A stretch of 64,000 nucleotides of DNA from Pseudomonadales bacterium (GCA_017642855.1 JAEPOO010000002.1:931345-995344); one strand, 5' to 3'. Positions 45,073-55,254 are shown, counted from the stretch's first letter. Numbers and translations: made by a program. The notes: generated by a model from the letters alone, not told the origin.

Positions 45073-46536
45073 TTAGAGGTAATCGCCTGCGAGTTCTCGT
45101 GTTGTGTTGAAGTGCGAGTACTGGTGAATGAAGCAAATGCCCATTAGGAACAACAGGCCTGCTGTGAAGATCGGAAGAAGCAGCGCAGGTCCAAAATCGA
45201 GAGATCCAGCAACGATGCTAAGCGCAACGCATATAAGCCATAGTGCGGCGATTCTCTGGTCAAACGGAACGCCTTCGACCCTGAAAGCCGGCAGCTTGAG
45301 CGACACAAAGCCAACGACAAGCGCCAGCGTCTCTCCAATGATTCCTGCAATCACTACGCTCTCAATCGGTTGATTCATGAGAAGACTGGTAACGGCTAGT
45401 GGTAGTGCAATGGCTCGGCTCAGGTTCGCGTAAAGCTCACAAATAGGTCTTGCTGTGGCTATTGCCAGTAATGACGGTGCAATACGTAACGTTCGTATAG
45501 TGACCATCAAAACCATCCATGGCAGCAGATCAAGCGCCGGTTGATATTTTTCGCCAAACAAAACGACAAAAAGCCAGGGACCGCACAGTATGCAGAACCA
45601 GACGTATCCGGCGCTCAGCACAAACAACGAATTCCAGATCATCGACTGCTTAAGATCAAACCCATTTCCTTGCTGATAAGATTTCGATAGCGGCGATAGA
45701 AACAACGAATCATAGATTCGATGTAGCAGCTGACTTGGCAGGAGGAAAGCTGTCAGGATGAGCGAGAAATAGCCCAACGACTTCATGTCAAAGTAATGAC
45801 CGACGATCGCTCTATCACCATGAAAAATCAGGAACAGTAACAAGCCGCTCAACATCAATGGCCAGGAAAACTTCAGTAACCTGATGATCTGTATCGTGTT
45901 GACGCCAACGCAATAAGGGCGCTCCGCGACCATGTGAGACACGATTAGTCTCGTGAAAGGCCACCCGAGACAAACCACCAAGATGGCATGATAGTCGGGC
46001 CAAATAGCCATTGCAGGTATCAGTAACAGCGTGATGAATACCTCAGGCGCGGTGTTGGCCCAAACCGCGGCTGCGTGGCGCGACTCGCGCTGCATTGAAC
46101 TAAAATCGTAGTGCACAAAACCGTTGATGACTGGAGCGAGTGCAACGGTCTGGAACGCCCAGAGAACATCCTGCAATTCAAAGAATTCGCTGATAGGACC
46201 AGCCGAGAGGAACATCAGTACGCCACAAAAAGCTCCTCGCAATATTGACAACGCATGCACCGTGGCGAGAAAACGCTGACTCGCACCTTCTTCGTCTTGA
46301 AGAACCTGCTTCTCCACAGCGATCGCGGTCGACATTTGAATCAAAGACAGGGATGTCAACAAAGCGGTTGCGATACCGAAGTCTTCAACCGATATGCCCC
46401 GCGCCAACAGCAGACTTCGGATAAAGGTAAATGCGGCCACCAGGGCGACACCCCCCGAAAGTAAGGCGCCGCCGTAGACCAGTTTGTTTGAAAGCAAACC
46501 AGAGACAGAATCCATCTTGATGAATCTAGAGTTCAT
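45073..46536 (-). CDS. Polysaccharide flippase (Wzx/MATE-like)
   Basis: 487 residues with about fourteen membrane helices and the look of the oligosaccharide flippase family (GGVALVAAFTFIRSLLLARGISVEDFGIATAL at the start, YFSLILTAFLLPSQLLHRIYDSLFLSPLS in the middle). Such proteins move lipid-linked repeat units across the inner membrane. The ATG at 46536 or one at 46515 can serve. Neighbouring acyltransferase and ATP-grasp genes on the same strand suggest a decorated surface glycan. Confidence 0.86.
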   Translation of the reverse strand: MNSRFIKMDSVSGLLSNKLVYGGALLSGGVALVAAFTFIRSLLLARGISVEDFGIATALLTSLSLIQMSTAIAVEKQVLQDEEGASQRFLATVHALSILRGAFCGVLMFLSAGPISEFFELQDVLWAFQTVALAPVINGFVHYDFSSMQRESRHAAAVWANTAPEVFITLLLIPAMAIWPDYHAILVVCLGWPFTRLIVSHMVAERPYCVGVNTIQIIRLLKFSWPLMLSGLLLFLIFHGDRAIVGHYFDMKSLGYFSLILTAFLLPSQLLHRIYDSLFLSPLSKSYQQGNGFDLKQSMIWNSLFVLSAGYVWFCILCGPWLFVVLFGEKYQPALDLLPWMVLMVTIRTLRIAPSLLAIATARPICELYANLSRAIALPLAVTSLLMNQPIESVVIAGIIGETLALVVGFVSLKLPAFRVEGVPFDQRIAALWLICVALSIVAGSLDFGPALLLPIFTAGLLFLMGICFIHQYSHFNTTRELAGDYL

Positions 46537-46555
46537 TGAGAGCCGACAGCAGTCT

Positions 46556-46756
46556 CTAACCTCCGTCAGCGACCACCACGACTCGCGTCATGTAACGGCC
46601 TTTGCGTCGATAGTTTTTGACTTCGTTAGTTTGGGTGTTCACCGGTCTGCCTTTTTCGAGGAGAATTCGTGAAAGCGCCGAATCGACATGGTTTTTCAGC
46701 CTACTAATCACTTCGGGCAACAAGGGCCGGTTGTCAGTAACTTCTGCGGTATACAT
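46556..46756 (-). CDS. Possible small protein between acyltransferase and flippase genes
   Basis: 66-codon frame that starts 23 nt inside the end of the acyltransferase gene and ends 20 nt before the flippase start, filling the gap exactly. A charged helical N-terminal half (LLPEVISRLKNHVDSALSRIL) is followed by a basic tail. No family recognised. The fit into the gap supports a real coupled gene, but there is no independent evidence. Confidence 0.35.
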   Translation of the reverse strand: MYTAEVTDNRPLLPEVISRLKNHVDSALSRILLEKGRPVNTQTNEVKNYRRKGRYMTRVVVVADGG

Positions 46757-47861
46757 TGAAAAGAGCCTGCTTCAATCGTAAAGACCTCTTTTGCGTGGCT
46801 AAGGCAAGTTCAAAGACAGCTTTTCCAGATGATTTGAAGAAGTCGCAGGGATACTTTTCTGGGCCCAGCGCTGCCTTCGGCCCTTGAGGTTCGCCCGAAC
46901 CCCGGCCCAGATTCATGACTTCCGCTCCTGCTTCCATGGCTGCTTCAACCCACGCCTGCATCGCGATATGACCTGCACTTTTCAATCTACAATCAGGCTC
47001 AACGGCAGGAGTATGATAAAGAGCACCCCGACCAAAAAGGAAACCCAGGACCATTGCTGCGGGCTGTTCGTCCACTGTAACTTCGATAATCCGAACTCTT
47101 TGGAGTCCGGCTAATTCCATAACGAGACTTCTGGTCCAGCTTCGGTAAAACGGTGTTTTGGAAAACCGAGAAACATCATTCCGACCTTCCCAGCGCCTTA
47201 GATGAAGCAGGAAAAGACGTTCTAGTGCTGGCGCTATGGAATCGACGTCAGAATGTGTGTGCACAACAGTCTTTACACCCTCTCTATGGGCCCGCCTGAG
47301 TCTCGACGCGTTTTTCTTTTTGAGTTTTTCTATTTTCGGAGCAGGCAATTCAACGATCCATGCCTCTTCTACTAACCCTTCCTCTGGGATGATTGACTTT
47401 CGGTCGCTAAAACACTGCCCAGCGACTCCTTCAATCCTGCTCGGTCCAAGGGAGATCAAGTCGGCTTCTCGCTCCAGGCGACCGATAATCTTACTTGCTA
47501 TATTTCTATGGGACGGGTCGACCAGTATGTCAGGCGTTATTGTCGGTCGACCGCTTCCCCCAAGCCACCTGGCAGTACGTATGAACCCTTTCTTCTTGAG
47601 TTCAAACGCACCAGCGCCGAGAAGTTTTCCCTCAGACTCCGCAGTAATCAGTAACGGTGTCGCAGTGCTGTCGAGACCAATGGTTGCTCGCAGCCAGGCC
47701 GCCGAACTTGTGGGATTCGGCACAGACTGTTTCAGTAACAGTTCGTCCCATCGTTCGTCGAGGGAACTGGAAACCGCTTTTGAGCCAGTGATCACTCGGA
47801 TTTCTAAAGCCGCGGGAGCCTTGCAGCCAGAGCTGTCTGTTTGGATAGGTTGAAGGTTCAT
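46734..47861 (-). CDS. FemAB/CelD-type GNAT acyltransferase
   Basis: 375 residues with the Acetyltransf_6 (CelD/BcsL) layout: an N-terminal half (DERWDELLLKQSVPNPTSSAAWLRA) and a C-terminal GNAT half with LKKKNASRLRRAHREG, RRWEGRNDVSRFSKTPFYRSW, and the acyl-acceptor region YHTPAVEPDCRLKSAGHIAMQAWVEAAMEAGAEVMNLGRG. Members acetylate or aminoacylate surface polysaccharides or cell-wall precursors. It lies between the ATP-grasp and flippase genes on the same strand. Confidence 0.87.
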   Translation of the reverse strand: MNLQPIQTDSSGCKAPAALEIRVITGSKAVSSSLDERWDELLLKQSVPNPTSSAAWLRATIGLDSTATPLLITAESEGKLLGAGAFELKKKGFIRTARWLGGSGRPTITPDILVDPSHRNIASKIIGRLEREADLISLGPSRIEGVAGQCFSDRKSIIPEEGLVEEAWIVELPAPKIEKLKKKNASRLRRAHREGVKTVVHTHSDVDSIAPALERLFLLHLRRWEGRNDVSRFSKTPFYRSWTRSLVMELAGLQRVRIIEVTVDEQPAAMVLGFLFGRGALYHTPAVEPDCRLKSAGHIAMQAWVEAAMEAGAEVMNLGRGSGEPQGPKAALGPEKYPCDFFKSSGKAVFELALATQKRSLRLKQALFNVYRRSY

Positions 47862-47928
47862 ATGGTTTTTCGTTTATAGGTGACTCGTGCTTAAGTGATG
47901 CAAGCCGTATGCCAGCTTAAAACTGTGG

Positions 47929-49227
47929 TCACGAGTATGTCGGATGTTTAACGAGTTCGAGGGGTTCTTTGGCGAATGTCATCTCCGCATTTCTTAGTTC
48001 ATAGGCCTGTTTCAGAAAGCCCCTGAGATGCGTTTCTCTGCCACGAAGTTCTAACTGATTACCTCTAAGAAGCAGCGCTACGTCACCATCATCTGCCATA
48101 GAGAAGGCGAGCCTTTGAATGTCATGGTGCGCTGGATGATCGACGTAGTTATAGAACCTCAGAATAGGGTGCTTTCGAACCTTGCTGAGAGGCGTCATGC
48201 GAACAGGCGCACACGTCATTGTCTTCAAGTATTCAAGGATCACTGGTACGTCGGTAACAAGTCTTGCGTACTTGAAAAAATCCGCTCCCATCCGATTGGC
48301 GAGATCAATCGTCATGGCCTGGTCTCCCTTGAATTTGAGCTCCAGGTGGAAGGCGCCTGAGTAAAGATCACACGCAGCAAGCGCCGCCTTTGTCTCTCGC
48401 AGGATCTCTGACTCCAGCTTCGTCGGTAGTGATAGCCCGTGCAGATACCAGGATGGCCTTGAAAATTCAGGCAGAAAGTCGGTGTAGCACTCTTCTGTGA
48501 TTAAGTGCACAACGGGCGTGCCGTTGCTGATAACACCTTCCACGTCGAATTGACGACCATCTAGATACTCCTCAACAACGCAGTGGTCTTGCCCTAATGC
48601 CTCTAGAATATTCTCAACTGCAGCGGTGGCCTCAGCCTGGTTTTTTACATACCTAACGCCCTGGGAACCCTGACCCATGGGTGGTTTCACAATAGCTGGA
48701 AACGGAAGCGCCGTGAGTTCATCGATATCTGTGACAGTCTTCCACTGAGCCGTTTTTAAACCTGCATCTGCAAGCTGACGCCGCATAGAAGTCTTGCTGA
48801 GGCTGGCTTCTACGGCGCTTGGGGAGAAACGCAGATCATTCTTCAGTTGCCGATTCACTTCTGCATAGACAGGTATCAGATTGTCGTCCTGCGGCATGAG
48901 GACAGAGCGACAATCAAACTTGCGGGCAGCCTGGATAATTGTGGGAATGTTTTTTTTATCATAGACATCAACGAACTCTGTTCGACAGGCAAACCGCCAA
49001 TTCGACTGTTCGGGCGACGAATCGAAAAGGAAAACTCGATATCCGTGTATAGCGAGTTGTTCTACAAGTTCTCTCGTGTAGAAACGGCTGCCTAGAACGA
49101 TTACCCATGGCTTCTTGCAACGAACCTGGTTTCGAATCTGACAGAAAGGAAGAAGCAGCTTAAAGAATTTTCCAATCGCTGGTTTCAGCAGTGTCTTTAA
49201 AAAATTCCTAACGGCATTTTTACGCAT
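47929..49227 (-). CDS. ATP-grasp ligase
   Basis: 432 residues from the ATG at 49227. N-terminal Rossmann-like domain (WVIVLGSRFYTRELVEQLAIHGYRVFLFDSS), then the ATP-grasp domain (FPAIVKPPMGQGSQGVRYVKN, CVVEEYLDGRQFDVEGVI, TIDLANRMGADFFKY). This fold joins a carboxylate to an amine or thiol with ATP. The frame stays open to an ATG at 49380, but its first codons lie inside a dispersed repeat (49361-49436), so the longer start is not ancestral. In this setting it may amidate a sugar acid or make an amino-acid precursor; this is inference. Confidence 0.83.
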   Translation of the reverse strand: MRKNAVRNFLKTLLKPAIGKFFKLLLPFCQIRNQVRCKKPWVIVLGSRFYTRELVEQLAIHGYRVFLFDSSPEQSNWRFACRTEFVDVYDKKNIPTIIQAARKFDCRSVLMPQDDNLIPVYAEVNRQLKNDLRFSPSAVEASLSKTSMRRQLADAGLKTAQWKTVTDIDELTALPFPAIVKPPMGQGSQGVRYVKNQAEATAAVENILEALGQDHCVVEEYLDGRQFDVEGVISNGTPVVHLITEECYTDFLPEFSRPSWYLHGLSLPTKLESEILRETKAALAACDLYSGAFHLELKFKGDQAMTIDLANRMGADFFKYARLVTDVPVILEYLKTMTCAPVRMTPLSKVRKHPILRFYNYVDHPAHHDIQRLAFSMADDGDVALLLRGNQLELRGRETHLRGFLKQAYELRNAEMTFAKEPLELVKHPTYS

Positions 49228-49360
49228 TGTTCGCTCTGATTTTCTCGTGATCGAGAATATCGGAGCAATTTCCTTGCCAGCGATAAACGCATTCCTAGTC
49301 GCAACTCGAAAGACATCGGCCTCGTTATTCGCGATATGCAATTGCATTGTGCAAATCATG

Positions 49361-49662
49361 ATCTTAAAGGTCAGGACCAAGTGCCAGATCCAGGGTGATC
49401 ATAGTCAGTTGCGCAGAGCCTCGACCTGATCCCGAAATGTCTGAGTGCCAAGCACAAGGCCTGTATTCACGCAGTGTCGGATTTTTTGAATAACCTCAGC
49501 AAAAAAGGAATCGGCGATTAGTTTTCGTTAGGTCTGAAGATTTGAATCTACCTTCGAACAACGATTAGGAACGCGTGTATCTGAAATTGAAGGGCTGCAC
49601 GTAGTGACGGCCTATATGCCGCATGAGTTGGACCTGGAACTTGGTCCTGATCCCCCTAGATT
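49361..49662. mobile_element. MITE-like element with imperfect terminal inverted repeats
   Basis: A 76-bp sequence at 49361-49436 is repeated at 55320-55395 with six mismatches. Its first ~34 bases reappear in reverse at 49628-49662, giving a 302-bp unit with inverted ends and no gene inside. The inner part (49437-49627) has no recognisable coding. The right end touches the stop codon of the PhyH gene and the left end runs into the ATP-grasp gene's possible N-terminus. The layout suits a small non-autonomous element or a REP/REPIN-type repeat; no transposase is present. Confidence 0.6.
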
Positions 49663-49665
49663 GAG

Positions 49666-50502
49666 CTACCAGCTGTCCGCATGACGTAGCCATAGCCCGC
49701 CACCATATTCACCGCCCGGATTGTACGAATGGTGCCCCAGTAAAGTTTGCACTCGATCGGAGTAGCCTGACAAATTCTCCGCGTTGAAGTCTAGAGGGCA
49801 ACACTCTTCTGGTGTCAGCCAGCCAACAACAAAACTAAGGTGCATCGCGTTTCGCCAGCGATCAGTCGTGCGATTGGCACCCCCGCCGTGAACTAGTTTT
49901 CCTGAGTAAACTAGCGCGTCGCCTGGCGATAACTCGGCAGGAACAGTCATATCAGGATCACCGCAATCATCGATGTTGGGCCAGCGATGACTGCCCGGGA
50001 TGACACGAGTTGCACCCAGCTCTTCTGATGTTTCCTCCAATGCGATCATCGCGCTGATGGTTACCTCCGGGCAATCGGGCCAACCGGCTTCGCAAACTTG
50101 CGGCCAGTTCGTACAATCTCGATGCAATATCTGCGCATCTGACCCTGGCCCAATCAACATGGCTTGGGCGGTGTTGACCCAATATGAAGAACAATGTGGC
50201 AGTAGTGCTGCATCGGCGATTTGTTGATAAGGCTTGTTCTCCAGAAGCTGAAAATAAGCGGGCGTCACGAGACCCAGGCTGGAGAATCGAATGGTGTTTT
50301 CTCCAACAAACATTTTGCCCCAGTCCCCCATACCTTGGTTGGCAACACCTGGTGAATAGTCAGAGGAGGCCTTAAGGATATCGTCTCGCAGCGTTTCGAT
50401 CAGTGCGGTGTCCACCAACGTGCGGACGATAACCCCGCCATCTTGATCAAGGGCCCGGAGAATGTCATCTGTATTCTCTGCGTCTATGCGCTGGAGAGCC
50501 AT
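49666..50502 (-). CDS. Phytanoyl-CoA dioxygenase (PhyH) family oxygenase
   Basis: 278 residues from the ATG at 50502 (AAGGAA nine bases upstream). Fe(II) ligands His127-x-Asp129 (LHRDC) and His205 (KLVHGGGANRT), with Arg211/Arg215 candidates for 2-oxoglutarate binding. TRVIPGSHRWP and PGDALVYSGKLVHGG are family hallmarks. Bacterial members hydroxylate diverse small molecules, so the substrate is open. It is followed by the repeat element and faces a truncated LysR gene in the same direction. Confidence 0.9.
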   Translation of the reverse strand: MALQRIDAENTDDILRALDQDGGVIVRTLVDTALIETLRDDILKASSDYSPGVANQGMGDWGKMFVGENTIRFSSLGLVTPAYFQLLENKPYQQIADAALLPHCSSYWVNTAQAMLIGPGSDAQILHRDCTNWPQVCEAGWPDCPEVTISAMIALEETSEELGATRVIPGSHRWPNIDDCGDPDMTVPAELSPGDALVYSGKLVHGGGANRTTDRWRNAMHLSFVVGWLTPEECCPLDFNAENLSGYSDRVQTLLGHHSYNPGGEYGGGLWLRHADSW

Positions 50503-50622
50503 AGTTGCTTCCTTTTGAATGGCAAAGTAGATGCTACGCAATACGAAAGGTTAGAGCCAGGCCTGTCATTACGAGGCATCGCAGACTAGGAAGGGCTCGC
50601 CGCCAGTGGGCCTGTTCAAACA

Positions 50623-50880
50623 TCACCAGACTGCCTCGAATACACCGCTAAAAACTGCTTTTGGTGTGGACGGATACCTGGCTGATGAAGCGAGCACGGG
50701 GTTAATTCTTCTTATGCGCTGGAATATCTGTATGCCCAGATGCTCCTCGAGTCCCATGATATGGCGGGTCAGTGCCGATGGGGAAACAGACCACAAACGG
50801 GCTGCAGCCCCTATGGGCCGGGCTTTTGCTGTCTCAACGATATACCTCAGCTGGCGGATGTCGACGCTGCTGTCTGCCAT
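50623..50880 (-). pseudogene. Truncated LysR-family regulator (DNA-binding domain only)
   Basis: 85 codons from the ATG at 50880. The first ~60 residues are a good LysR helix-turn-helix (IRQLRYIVETAKARPIGAAARLWSVSPSALTRHIMGLEEHLGIQIF), but after RINPVLASSARY the sequence diverges and stops; a full protein would need about 220 more residues. I find no continuation in the 120 bases before the PhyH gene. It is either a decayed gene or, less likely, a free DNA-binding domain. Confidence 0.75.
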
Positions 50881-51083
50881 CAGGAAAACGTATGGATATC
50901 GATCTAAAGGTAGTAGACAATAGTTCAGACTTGCTGCACGACTCAAACAATGAAAAACAAAGTGCAATCAAAGTACTGTTAAAACCAGCGCCCTGATGTC
51001 AATGCGTGGTGGCCGCAGTACCCTCCCGGCTGGTTCTCCGTGCACTGGTTTCAGCGCCATAACAAGAAACTAGGGGGGACGAT

Positions 51084-53459
51084 ATGTCACACACCAAACG
51101 CCTTTTGGCTTTCCTCGGATTTGTGATGCTGCCGTTTTCGGCTGTCGCGGAACTGGAAGAGATCGTTGTTACCGCAGAAAAGCGGGAATCAACGATCCAG
51201 GATACGCCGCTTTCTATTTCTGCCTTTGATGATGAAATGCGCGATGATCTGGGTATTGCAGGTGCCGCGGATATCGCTAACTACACACCTGGCATGACCT
51301 ATAACGCCAGTCCGAACAGGATCTTTATCCGTGGTATCGGACGAGTTGATAACTCACTTGGTTCCGAACCTGGCGTAGCCATCTATCGCGATGGCATCTA
51401 CACCAACGAGGCCGCATCAGTCTCTGACAACACTTTCTTCGCAGAACGTATTGAGGTGCTGCGCGGACCCCAGGGCACCCTTTACGGTAGGAATGCCATT
51501 GGTGGTGCAGCCAACGTTCACTCGAAGCGCCCGTCAGAAAAATTTGATGTGCAAGTACGCCTCGGCGCTTATAACTATGGCGGCACGGTGATGAGCGCTC
51601 ACGTTTCCGGACCACTGGCCGACGCTTTTCGTTATAAGCTGGCCTATGAAGTCCAGAAAAATGACGGTTGGGTCGACAATATCGCAGGCGATGATCAGAA
51701 CCAGAATGATTTCTCCCGTAGCGAGCTGCAGATTGAGTGGGACATCACCGAAAAACTGTCTGTCTGGATGGCCTACCAGGACTACCACTGGGACGATGAG
51801 AATCCTGGCGGCACTGTGATGATCTCCCCTTACAACACGACTTCACCCGGTGCACCCATCGGTGACTTCAACACTGACTTTCAGCAGCTGGTACCCAACC
51901 CCCAACTGGGCGGTACTACCCCTAACCCGAATGTCGATGACCTCTGGGAGGTGAACTACGACGACTCGGGTTACCATAATACAGAAGGTGATCGCCTCAC
52001 GGTTCACATCACCTATGACTGGGAACAGTGGCAACTGAAGTATGTGTATGGTTACAACGATTACGAGTTTGATTACGAAAAAGACTATGACCGTACAGCC
52101 AATCCAGACATCCGATACTTGAATTACATTGGCCAATATGAAGACTATGAACAGCACGAGCTGCAGCTGATCTCGAATCTGGGCGGTAACGTCGAGTTCA
52201 TCTTCGGCCTGTTTAACTGGCAGAGCGATAACTTCCAGCCATTCACCCTGTACTCACCGACCAACCCGGTTCTGCAGACACCGGTCTGGGTCGACCCCGT
52301 TTTTGCCGTTTGTGGTTGCGTCGTCGACGCTCCACCCAACCCGCAGGGCATTTTCTACCACCAGGCGGGTCAGCTGGATACAGATTCAAGCGCGGCTTAT
52401 GCCCAGATGGATTACTACTTCAATGACAAATGGCATATGGCGCTTGGCGTACGTTACTCGGATGACGAAAAGGAAGGCTACGAAGAACAGCGCATCATCT
52501 TTGATGGCCAGGGTACTTACGCCTTCATTTTCAACTTCTTACTGCCGCTACAGTGGTTCAACGTGAACACACCGACACCTGGCCCGCAAGCGCGCATCGC
52601 CTGGGACTTCTCCAACGGCCTGGTCACAGCAACACACGAAGACGAATGGTCCTCTACTGACTGGTCACTCGGCCTGGATTACCGTCCTGACGACACCACC
52701 ATGTACTACGGCAAGGTATCCAGCGGCTACAAGGCCGGCGGCTTCAGGCTCGGTTCCCTGCAGGCTAACCAGGGTGTTGATGAAGAGTCTGTCATCGCCT
52801 ACGAGCTTGGTTACAAGAAAGCCTGGGAAAATCTTGAGCTGAACGCTGCTGCCTACTACTACGACTACGAAGACATGCAGGTACCCGTCAATGCCATCAT
52901 CAACGGTGTTGACAACCTGCTGTTCCAGAATGCTGAAGAAGCAAGCCAGTGGGGCTTCGAAGTAGACATGCGCTGGGCAGCCACAGATAACCTGACCGTT
53001 TACTCCACCTACACCCACATGGATACAGAAATTGATTCAATGGGGTTTGATGTTGTGGATACGACGGAGTTTGCGCCAGTGGCGAGTGACCTTTCAGGTA
53101 ACGAGCTGATCAAGTCACCAGAGCACAAGTTCACTTTGAACCTGGACTATCGCTGGTCGATGTTTGAAGGCGAGATGATATTCGTCACCTCTTATGTCTA
53201 CACGGACGAGCAGTATTCCTCGATCTTTAACCGGGAAAGCACCCAGGTACCTGATTTTGAAAGAACAGATTTCAGGCTGACTTATCGTGCCAATGATCGT
53301 GACCTGCGAATAAGTGCGTACGTGCGAAACGCATTTGATGAGGAAATTATCGAAAGCATGACACGCAGCAGCTGGTACTTTAACCAGCAGCTTTCTGCTT
53401 CCATCCAGCCACCTCGTACCTACGGTATCGAGGTACAGTTTGGAATCGGTGGCAACTAA
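51084..53459 (+). CDS. TonB-dependent outer-membrane receptor
   Basis: 791 residues: signal peptide (SAVAELEE), plug domain opening with EEIVVTAEKRESTIQDTPLSISAF, RGIGRVDNSLGSEPGVAIYRDGIYT and IEVLRGPQGTLYGRNAIGGAANV, then a 22-strand barrel ending in YGIEVQFGIGGN. It belongs to the FyuA/IacTP-like group frequent in aerobic degraders of lipids and aromatics. GGGGGGACG lies before the ATG. C-ending codons appear more frequent than in the 36418 receptor, which hints at different expression or origin. A terminator follows. Confidence 0.93.
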   Translation: MSHTKRLLAFLGFVMLPFSAVAELEEIVVTAEKRESTIQDTPLSISAFDDEMRDDLGIAGAADIANYTPGMTYNASPNRIFIRGIGRVDNSLGSEPGVAIYRDGIYTNEAASVSDNTFFAERIEVLRGPQGTLYGRNAIGGAANVHSKRPSEKFDVQVRLGAYNYGGTVMSAHVSGPLADAFRYKLAYEVQKNDGWVDNIAGDDQNQNDFSRSELQIEWDITEKLSVWMAYQDYHWDDENPGGTVMISPYNTTSPGAPIGDFNTDFQQLVPNPQLGGTTPNPNVDDLWEVNYDDSGYHNTEGDRLTVHITYDWEQWQLKYVYGYNDYEFDYEKDYDRTANPDIRYLNYIGQYEDYEQHELQLISNLGGNVEFIFGLFNWQSDNFQPFTLYSPTNPVLQTPVWVDPVFAVCGCVVDAPPNPQGIFYHQAGQLDTDSSAAYAQMDYYFNDKWHMALGVRYSDDEKEGYEEQRIIFDGQGTYAFIFNFLLPLQWFNVNTPTPGPQARIAWDFSNGLVTATHEDEWSSTDWSLGLDYRPDDTTMYYGKVSSGYKAGGFRLGSLQANQGVDEESVIAYELGYKKAWENLELNAAAYYYDYEDMQVPVNAIINGVDNLLFQNAEEASQWGFEVDMRWAATDNLTVYSTYTHMDTEIDSMGFDVVDTTEFAPVASDLSGNELIKSPEHKFTLNLDYRWSMFEGEMIFVTSYVYTDEQYSSIFNRESTQVPDFERTDFRLTYRANDRDLRISAYVRNAFDEEIIESMTRSSWYFNQQLSASIQPPRTYGIEVQFGIGGN

Positions 53460-53475
53460 GCGCTACTAGAAAATA

Positions 53476-53503
53476 AAAAGGCCGGCATTCGTCGGCTTTT
53501 TTA
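53476..53503 (+). terminator. Rho-independent terminator after the 51084 receptor
   Basis: AAAAG, then GCCGGCATTCGTCGGC with a short imperfect stem, then TTTTTT. It starts about 20 bp after the stop codon. Confidence 0.85.
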
Positions 53504-53613
53504 TGGTCGAGACTTTTCAGGTGACTGAAGAATCATATTTCGAGGCACTTTTAGTGAAAGTGCTAGGAATGTTGTCCGCGAAGCGGAGATCAGCTCGCTC
53601 CTCTAACACCTTA

Positions 53614-55254
53614 TTAAGAAGCGTGTCTTAGAACCTTTCCTGCACGGACACCGGTCAGTGCGTCGTTCACCAGGCTGACCTGCCCGTTCACGATGGTTGC
53701 CTTGAATCCTTTCGCCTTTTGAATGTAGCGAGGTGCGCCGCCAGGGAAGTCATTCACCAGCACCGGCTGCATTTCAGCAACCTCTCCAGGGTCAAACACG
53801 TTGATGTCAGCGCGCATGCCTTCAGCAAGGACTCCGCGGTCATCGAGGCCAATCACTCGCGCAGGTCCGCTGGTCATCTTCCTCACGGCTTCCTCCAGAG
53901 TGAACTCTCCTCGGTCCCGCGTCCAGTAAGAAAGAATGAAGCTGGACCAGCCTGCGTCCATGATCTGTGACACGTGGGCACCGGCATCACCAAGGCCGGG
54001 ATAAATGTTGTCGCTCTTGAACAGCGCAGCCTGCTGCTCAAGGCTGGTGGCAAACATGCGGAAGTTGAACAAGGCTCGTCCACCGGTCTCTTTGGACAAT
54101 CGGATAAAGGTTTCACCGAAGTGTTCACCCTTTCGCTCGGCCAGTTGCAGCATGTTTTCGTCGTTGGCGTAGTCAGGTGTTGCGTCAGCGCCAAGGAAGA
54201 ACACACTCTCCATCGGCACGTAAGACCCCTTCACTGCCCTCGCTTCCTCAACCAGTTCAGCCACCAGCGAGTCGTCCCCCAGAGCTGCCAGACGGTCATC
54301 AAAGTTCATTTCACGCAGTTTGTGCCATGTCGCACCCCTGAAAGGCAGGCCAGACTGAAGACCAAACATGTAACCGGACCCACGGACATGTGAAATCGCT
54401 GTCACGTCCCGGCCATCTGCAAGCTTGTCTAGGTGCTTCGCTGCCATTTTACCGTCACCGGCGTTGGGTCCGGTGCCATAGCTGAACAACACGCGACTGT
54501 TATCGATAGATGCAATCTTATGCAGGCATTCGAAATCAGCACCCACCGCCTGCATGAGGCCATCACGCTTACTGACCACAGAAGCAATCTCTTCCAGCTC
54601 AGAAACATCCGCAAATGTGCCGGGGATGGACCTGCCATCGGGCGCTTTGTGTGGTTCATATCGATTCGTGGAAAAGCCAAAAGCACCCGCCGACATCGCT
54701 TTTTCAACCAGTGCGCTCATCTGCGCTTTTTCCTCAGCCGTTGCATCATCACTGAATGACCTGTCACCCATCACGTAGTAACGCACAGCTGCATGACCAA
54801 CAAGACCCGCGACATTAATGGCAGTGCCAAGGCGTTCAATGGAATCCAGGTACTCACCATACTGCTCCCAGTCCCAGGCAAGGCCACCCAGGATCGCATC
54901 CTTGGGAATGTCTTCGACGGTTTCCATCATGCCTGCCAGCAGTTCCCGATGCTCAGGCTTGCAGGGGGCAAAGGTCATACCGCAGTTGCCGATAAGTGCC
55001 GTGGTAACGCCATGCCAGCTCACAGGCGTCATGTCAGGATCCCAGCCCATCTGGGCATCTAGGTGGGTATGAATATCGACGAAACCAGGAGATACCACCT
55101 GGCCCTCGGCATCAATTTCCTGTGACGCCTTCCCAATTACACTGCCAACGGCAGCGATCATGCCATCCTTTACTGCAACATCTCCGTTGTAGGCTGCCGC
55201 ACCGGTGCCATCAACGATTTTTCCGTTCCTGATAATAAGGTCGTAGTGAGTCAT
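53614..55254 (-). CDS. N-acyl-D-amino-acid deacylase-like amidohydrolase
   Basis: 546 residues from the ATG at 55254. Amidohydrolase fold with a small N-terminal beta part (YDLIIRNGKIVDGTG), the metal motif DIHTHLDAQMGWDP (~57-70), SWHGVTTALIGNCGMTFAPC and a late LGDAGAHV motif carrying the catalytic Asp. The C-terminal MRADINVFDP and NDFPGGAPRYI segments are characteristic of the D-aminoacylase branch. Members release amino acids from N-acyl-D-amino acids or open related cyclic amides. It is cytoplasmic, with no signal peptide. Confidence 0.9.
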   Translation of the reverse strand: MTHYDLIIRNGKIVDGTGAAAYNGDVAVKDGMIAAVGSVIGKASQEIDAEGQVVSPGFVDIHTHLDAQMGWDPDMTPVSWHGVTTALIGNCGMTFAPCKPEHRELLAGMMETVEDIPKDAILGGLAWDWEQYGEYLDSIERLGTAINVAGLVGHAAVRYYVMGDRSFSDDATAEEKAQMSALVEKAMSAGAFGFSTNRYEPHKAPDGRSIPGTFADVSELEEIASVVSKRDGLMQAVGADFECLHKIASIDNSRVLFSYGTGPNAGDGKMAAKHLDKLADGRDVTAISHVRGSGYMFGLQSGLPFRGATWHKLREMNFDDRLAALGDDSLVAELVEEARAVKGSYVPMESVFFLGADATPDYANDENMLQLAERKGEHFGETFIRLSKETGGRALFNFRMFATSLEQQAALFKSDNIYPGLGDAGAHVSQIMDAGWSSFILSYWTRDRGEFTLEEAVRKMTSGPARVIGLDDRGVLAEGMRADINVFDPGEVAEMQPVLVNDFPGGAPRYIQKAKGFKATIVNGQVSLVNDALTGVRAGKVLRHAS

